From positions 1 to 8,439 of the forward strand of contig JAISPT010000043.1 of NCBI GenBank assembly GCA_031274715.1: a DNA stretch of 8,439 nt. Direction: 5' to 3'. Made by a program: the position numbers and the translations under genes. Source of the DNA: Azonexus sp. GTDB taxonomy: Bacteria > Pseudomonadota > Gammaproteobacteria > Burkholderiales > Rhodocyclaceae. Below, piece after piece: positions 6,098 to 8,439 of this stretch (its first letter is position 1; the number at the start of each line of letters is the position of its first letter). The notes beneath the pieces were generated by a model that saw only the letters and a list, made by a program, of their open reading frames with translations, had not been told where the DNA came from and did not search any database.

Positions 6098-6987
6098 TGA
6101 GTTCACGTCTGAAGAACGTTCTGGGCATCGTCGCCGTCACCGCGCTGCTGGTGCTGTCCATGTCGATGTTTACCGTCGATCAGCGGCAGTTCGCGCTGGT
6201 CTTCCAGTTTGGCGAGGTCAAGCGGGTGATTACCGAGCCGGGCCTGAATTTCAAGATTCCGCTGATCCAGAACGTGCGCTATCTCGATCGGCGCATCATC
6301 ACGCTGGATAGCGACGAGCCGGAGCGTTTCATCACCTCCGAGAAAAAAAATGTGCTGGTCGACTCCTTCATCAAGTGGCGCATCATCGATCCCAAGCTGT
6401 ATTACATCTCAGTTGCCGGCGACGAGGCGCTCGCCCGCACGCGCCTGAACCAGACGGTGAATTCTGGCCTGCGCGAGGAATTTGGCAAGCGCACCGTGCA
6501 TGACGTGGTTTCCGGCGAGCGCAACAAGATCATGGAACAGATGCGCGTCAGGGCCGATGCCGATCTCCGCCGCATCGGCGTGGAAATCATCGATGTGCGT
6601 CTGAAGCGCGTCGAGCTGCCGACCGAGGTTAGCAGTACGGTATTCAGCAGGATGGAATCCGAGCGCAAGCGGGTCGCCAACGAACTGCGCTCGGAAGGCG
6701 CGGCCGAGGCCGAGAAGATTCGCGCCGACGCTGACCGCCAGCGCGAAGTGATCATTGCCGATGCCTACCGTGATGCCCAGAAAATCAAGGGCGAGGGCGA
6801 CGCCAAAGCTGCCGCCATTTATGCCGCCGCCTTCAGCCAGAGTCCGGCGTTCTATGCCTTCTACCGCAGTCTTGAAGCCTACCGTGGCAGCTTCAACAAC
6901 AAGGGCGACATGCTGGTGATCGAGCCCGGTTCTGATTTCTTCAAATACATGAAGAGTCCCGGACAGAGTAGCGACAAAGCCAAATGA
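6097..6987 (+). CDS. hflC: HflC, SPFH-domain partner of HflK
   Basis: The 296-residue product has an N-terminal transmembrane anchor (about 7-25), an SPFH/band-7 domain starting at TVDQRQFALVFQFGEVKRV, and a long Ala/Glu/Arg-rich helix (about 185-245). It ends with a family-typical segment (SPAFYAFYRSLEAYRGSF). HflC forms the HflKC cage with HflK and modulates FtsH. It is shorter than E. coli HflC (334), which carries an extra insertion. ATG 6097 is preferred to the in-frame TTG at 6094: it has GGGAG at about 6084-6088, and its start overlaps the hflK stop (TGATG), a coupling suited to two subunits made in equal amounts. An A8 run lies inside the gene at 6343-6350, encoding the conserved EKKN segment. 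The stop overlaps the next start by 4 bases. Confidence 0.96.
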   Translation: MSSRLKNVLGIVAVTALLVLSMSMFTVDQRQFALVFQFGEVKRVITEPGLNFKIPLIQNVRYLDRRIITLDSDEPERFITSEKKNVLVDSFIKWRIIDPKLYYISVAGDEALARTRLNQTVNSGLREEFGKRTVHDVVSGERNKIMEQMRVRADADLRRIGVEIIDVRLKRVELPTEVSSTVFSRMESERKRVANELRSEGAAEAEKIRADADRQREVIIADAYRDAQKIKGEGDAKAAAIYAAAFSQSPAFYAFYRSLEAYRGSFNNKGDMLVIEPGSDFFKYMKSPGQSSDKAK

Positions 6988-7169
6988 CCACGCCGCTGTT
7001 GCTGGCCTTCGCGCTGATGCTGGTGCTGGAGGGGGCGATGCCCTTCATCGCCCCGGCCGCTTGGCGCGAGACTTTTCGCCGTCTGACCCAATTCTCGGAC
7101 GGGCAAATCCGCTTCGTCGGCCTGACCTCGATGCTGATTGGTCTCGCCCTCATCCTGATCCTTTCATGA
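6984..7169 (+). CDS. DUF2065 small membrane protein (YjeT-like)
   Basis: This is a 61-residue protein with two hydrophobic helices (about 4-24 and 43-60) joined by a short basic loop (AAWRETFRRLTQFSDGQIR). The pattern 'LALxLVxEGxxPFxxPxxWR...R..G..s...G' is that of DUF2065, the family of E. coli YjeT. Its molecular function is not established. In E. coli yjeT also lies between hflC and purA, and the same position here suggests a link with the HflKC complex, as an inference. It overlaps hflC by 4 bases (ATGA) and hisZ by 4 bases. A weak purine stretch (GGACAGAG, 6961-6968) lies rather far upstream, so translation probably depends on ribosomes finishing hflC. Confidence 0.9.
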   Translation: MTTPLLLAFALMLVLEGAMPFIAPAAWRETFRRLTQFSDGQIRFVGLTSMLIGLALILILS

Positions 7170-8320
7170 ACTGGCTGTTACCTGAATATATTGCCGATGC
7201 GCTGCCGGCCGAGGCGGCGCGCATCGAGAGCCTGCGCCGCCAGGTGCTCGATCATTTCAAGGTGCGCGGCTTTGCCTACGTGATGCCGCCGATGCTCGAA
7301 TACCTCGAGTCGTTGCTGACCGGTGCCGGCCAGGATTTGAAGCTGCGCACGTTCAACCTGGTCGACCAACTCTCCGGTCGCACCATGGGTGTGCGGGCCG
7401 ATATCACGCCGCAGGCGGCGCGCATCGATGCACACTTGCTCAACCATCAGGGCGTGACTCGGCTGTGCTATTGCGGCAGCGTGCTGCATACCTTGCCGGC
7501 CACCGTTTCGGCCGGCCGCGAGCCGCTGCAAATCGGCGCCGAACTGTACGGCTATGCTGGCATTGAGGCCGATCTCGACATCATTCGCCTGCTCGCCGGC
7601 GCCTTTGCCGCGATCAAGCTACCGCTGGCCCGCATCGATCTCGGCCATGTCGGCATTTTCCGCGCCCTGGCCGAGGCCGCTGGCCTGCCGCCGGCGGCCG
7701 AAGATAACCTGCTCAACCTGCTTCAGGACAAGGATGTGCCGGGACTGGCCGAGGCTTGCGCGACGGTCGCTGCGCCGTGGCGCGAGGCGCTGCTGGCGCT
7801 GCCGCGACTCTACGGCGGCGTCGAAGTGATCGCCCGGGCGCAGGCCGAACTGCCCGCTTTGCCGGCCATCGCAGCGGCGCTCGACAGTTTGCGACATATC
7901 TTCGCCGCCGCGCCGGAATTGCCCCTGTCGGTTGATTTGTCCGACCTGCGTGGCTACCACTACCACAACGGCGTCGTTTTCGCCGCCTATTGCCCCGGCT
8001 ACCCGGCGGCGATTGCGCTGGGTGGGCGCTACGACGGCGCTGGCCAAGCCTTTGGCCGGGCCCGTCCGGCCACCGGTTTCTCGATGGATTTGCGCGAAGT
8101 GGCCCGCCTGGTGCCCGTGCCGTGCGTGGCGAGCGCCATCCTGGCGCCGGCGGCTGGCGTCGACATGGTTTTGGCGGCCCAAATTGCCGCTCTGCGCGGC
8201 CAGGGCGAGGTCGTCGTCGAACTGCTGCCGGGCGAAATGGCCTGCGAAGGGCTGCGCTGCGACCGCAAGCTGGTCCGCGTCGGCGAACGCTGGATTATTG
8301 AAGCAATACAAGAGGATTAG
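7166..8320 (+). CDS. hisZ: ATP phosphoribosyltransferase regulatory subunit HisZ
   Basis: The 384-residue product is a HisRS-like class II fold without an anticodon-binding domain. Class II remnants are visible: PPMLEYLESLL near the N-terminus, LRGYHYHNG (261-269) where HisRS has RGLDYYNG, and the motif-3 segment GGRYDG (286-291) followed by ATGFSMDL. The motif-2 region reads GSVLHTLPATVSAGREPLQ and lacks the FRxER arginine pattern of a working HisRS, which supports HisZ over a second synthetase. HisZ does not charge tRNA. It joins the short form of HisG to make active, histidine-inhibited ATP phosphoribosyltransferase, the first step of histidine synthesis, so a short HisG should exist elsewhere in this genome. 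ATG 7166 overlaps the DUF2065 stop (ATGA) and gives the family-typical start MNWLLPEYIADALP; longer in-frame versions are not supported. No Shine-Dalgarno is visible, suggesting translational coupling. Confidence 0.95.
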   Translation: MNWLLPEYIADALPAEAARIESLRRQVLDHFKVRGFAYVMPPMLEYLESLLTGAGQDLKLRTFNLVDQLSGRTMGVRADITPQAARIDAHLLNHQGVTRLCYCGSVLHTLPATVSAGREPLQIGAELYGYAGIEADLDIIRLLAGAFAAIKLPLARIDLGHVGIFRALAEAAGLPPAAEDNLLNLLQDKDVPGLAEACATVAAPWREALLALPRLYGGVEVIARAQAELPALPAIAAALDSLRHIFAAAPELPLSVDLSDLRGYHYHNGVVFAAYCPGYPAAIALGGRYDGAGQAFGRARPATGFSMDLREVARLVPVPCVASAILAPAAGVDMVLAAQIAALRGQGEVVVELLPGEMACEGLRCDRKLVRVGERWIIEAIQED

Positions 8321-8323
8321 AAC

Positions 8324-8439
8324 ATGGCCAAGAATGTCATCGTCGTCGGCACGCAGTGGGGCGACGAGGGAAAAGGGAAGATCGTCGATTGGCTGACCGA
8401 TCACGCCAAGGGCGTGGTCCGCTTCCAGGGCGGCCACAA
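8324..8439 (+). CDS. purA: Adenylosuccinate synthetase, N-terminal part (partial)
   Basis: The first 38 codons and two bases of the next are present; the gene runs off the right edge. The start MAKNVIVVGTQWGDEGKGKI contains the P-loop-like signature GDEGKGK (13-19), with Asp14 matching the catalytic aspartate of the family, and the frame continues into the conserved GGHN segment. PurA joins IMP and aspartate using GTP to form adenylosuccinate, the committed step towards AMP. The ATG is preceded by AGAGGA at 8311-8316, just before the hisZ stop, a good Shine-Dalgarno at 7 bases. It lies 3 bases after hisZ, so the two are probably co-transcribed. The hflC-yjeT-purA order is also found in E. coli. 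Confidence 0.97.
   Translation, partial: MAKNVIVVGTQWGDEGKGKIVDWLTDHAKGVVRFQGGH

Noticed and set aside
7061..7165. 35-codon N-terminal extension of hisZ
   Set aside because: It lies in another frame of the DUF2065 gene, and the added peptide is not HisZ-like, while the ATG at 7166 starts exactly where the family does.

Overview
The window is a gene-dense, GC-rich, entirely plus-strand segment of housekeeping chromosome. It most likely comes from a betaproteobacterium, and Rhodocyclales such as the Dechloromonas/Azonexus group seem the best fit. The reasons are the gene order, the Hfq and HflK sequences, and a hisZ gene between the hflC/DUF2065 pair and purA. The taxon is inferred from recognised protein families and gene order, not from a database search. 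No mobile element, CRISPR array, tRNA, rRNA or sign of recent transfer was seen, and every gene belongs to a known family.

Layout: the 3' end of a gene that is probably hisS (1-114) is followed by yfgM (119-757), bamB (757-1920) and der (1917-3248). Spacing runs from a few bases to 1-4 base overlaps, so these form one transcription unit. A 79-base gap holds a good sigma70-type promoter, with a small palindrome over its -35 box, and leads into hfq (3328-3570). A 57-base gap with a perfect 9-bp hairpin precedes hflX (3628-4779). After 43 bases comes hflK (4823-6097), overlapping by one base with hflC (6097-6987). A 61-residue DUF2065/YjeT membrane protein (6984-7169) and hisZ (7166-8320) follow, each with a 4-base ATGA overlap. 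The start of purA (8324 onward) runs off the right edge.

The window joins two clusters that lie apart in Escherichia coli: hisS-yfgM-bamB-der and hfq-hflX-hflK-hflC-yjeT-purA, the second with hisZ added before purA. The genes cover translation and RNA (HisRS, Der in 50S assembly, Hfq, HflX in ribosome splitting) and envelope proteostasis (YfgM at the Sec translocon, BamB in outer-membrane protein assembly, HflKC controlling FtsH). Histidine and purine synthesis are represented by HisZ and PurA.

I found no convincing previously undescribed system. The points worth a second look are regulatory or architectural: the palindrome on the hfq promoter, a five-codon upstream frame ending on the hfq start, the hfq-hflX hairpin, the hisZ start without a Shine-Dalgarno sequence, the uncertain hflK start, and an A8 run inside hflC. 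The largest non-coding stretches are all under 100 bases.
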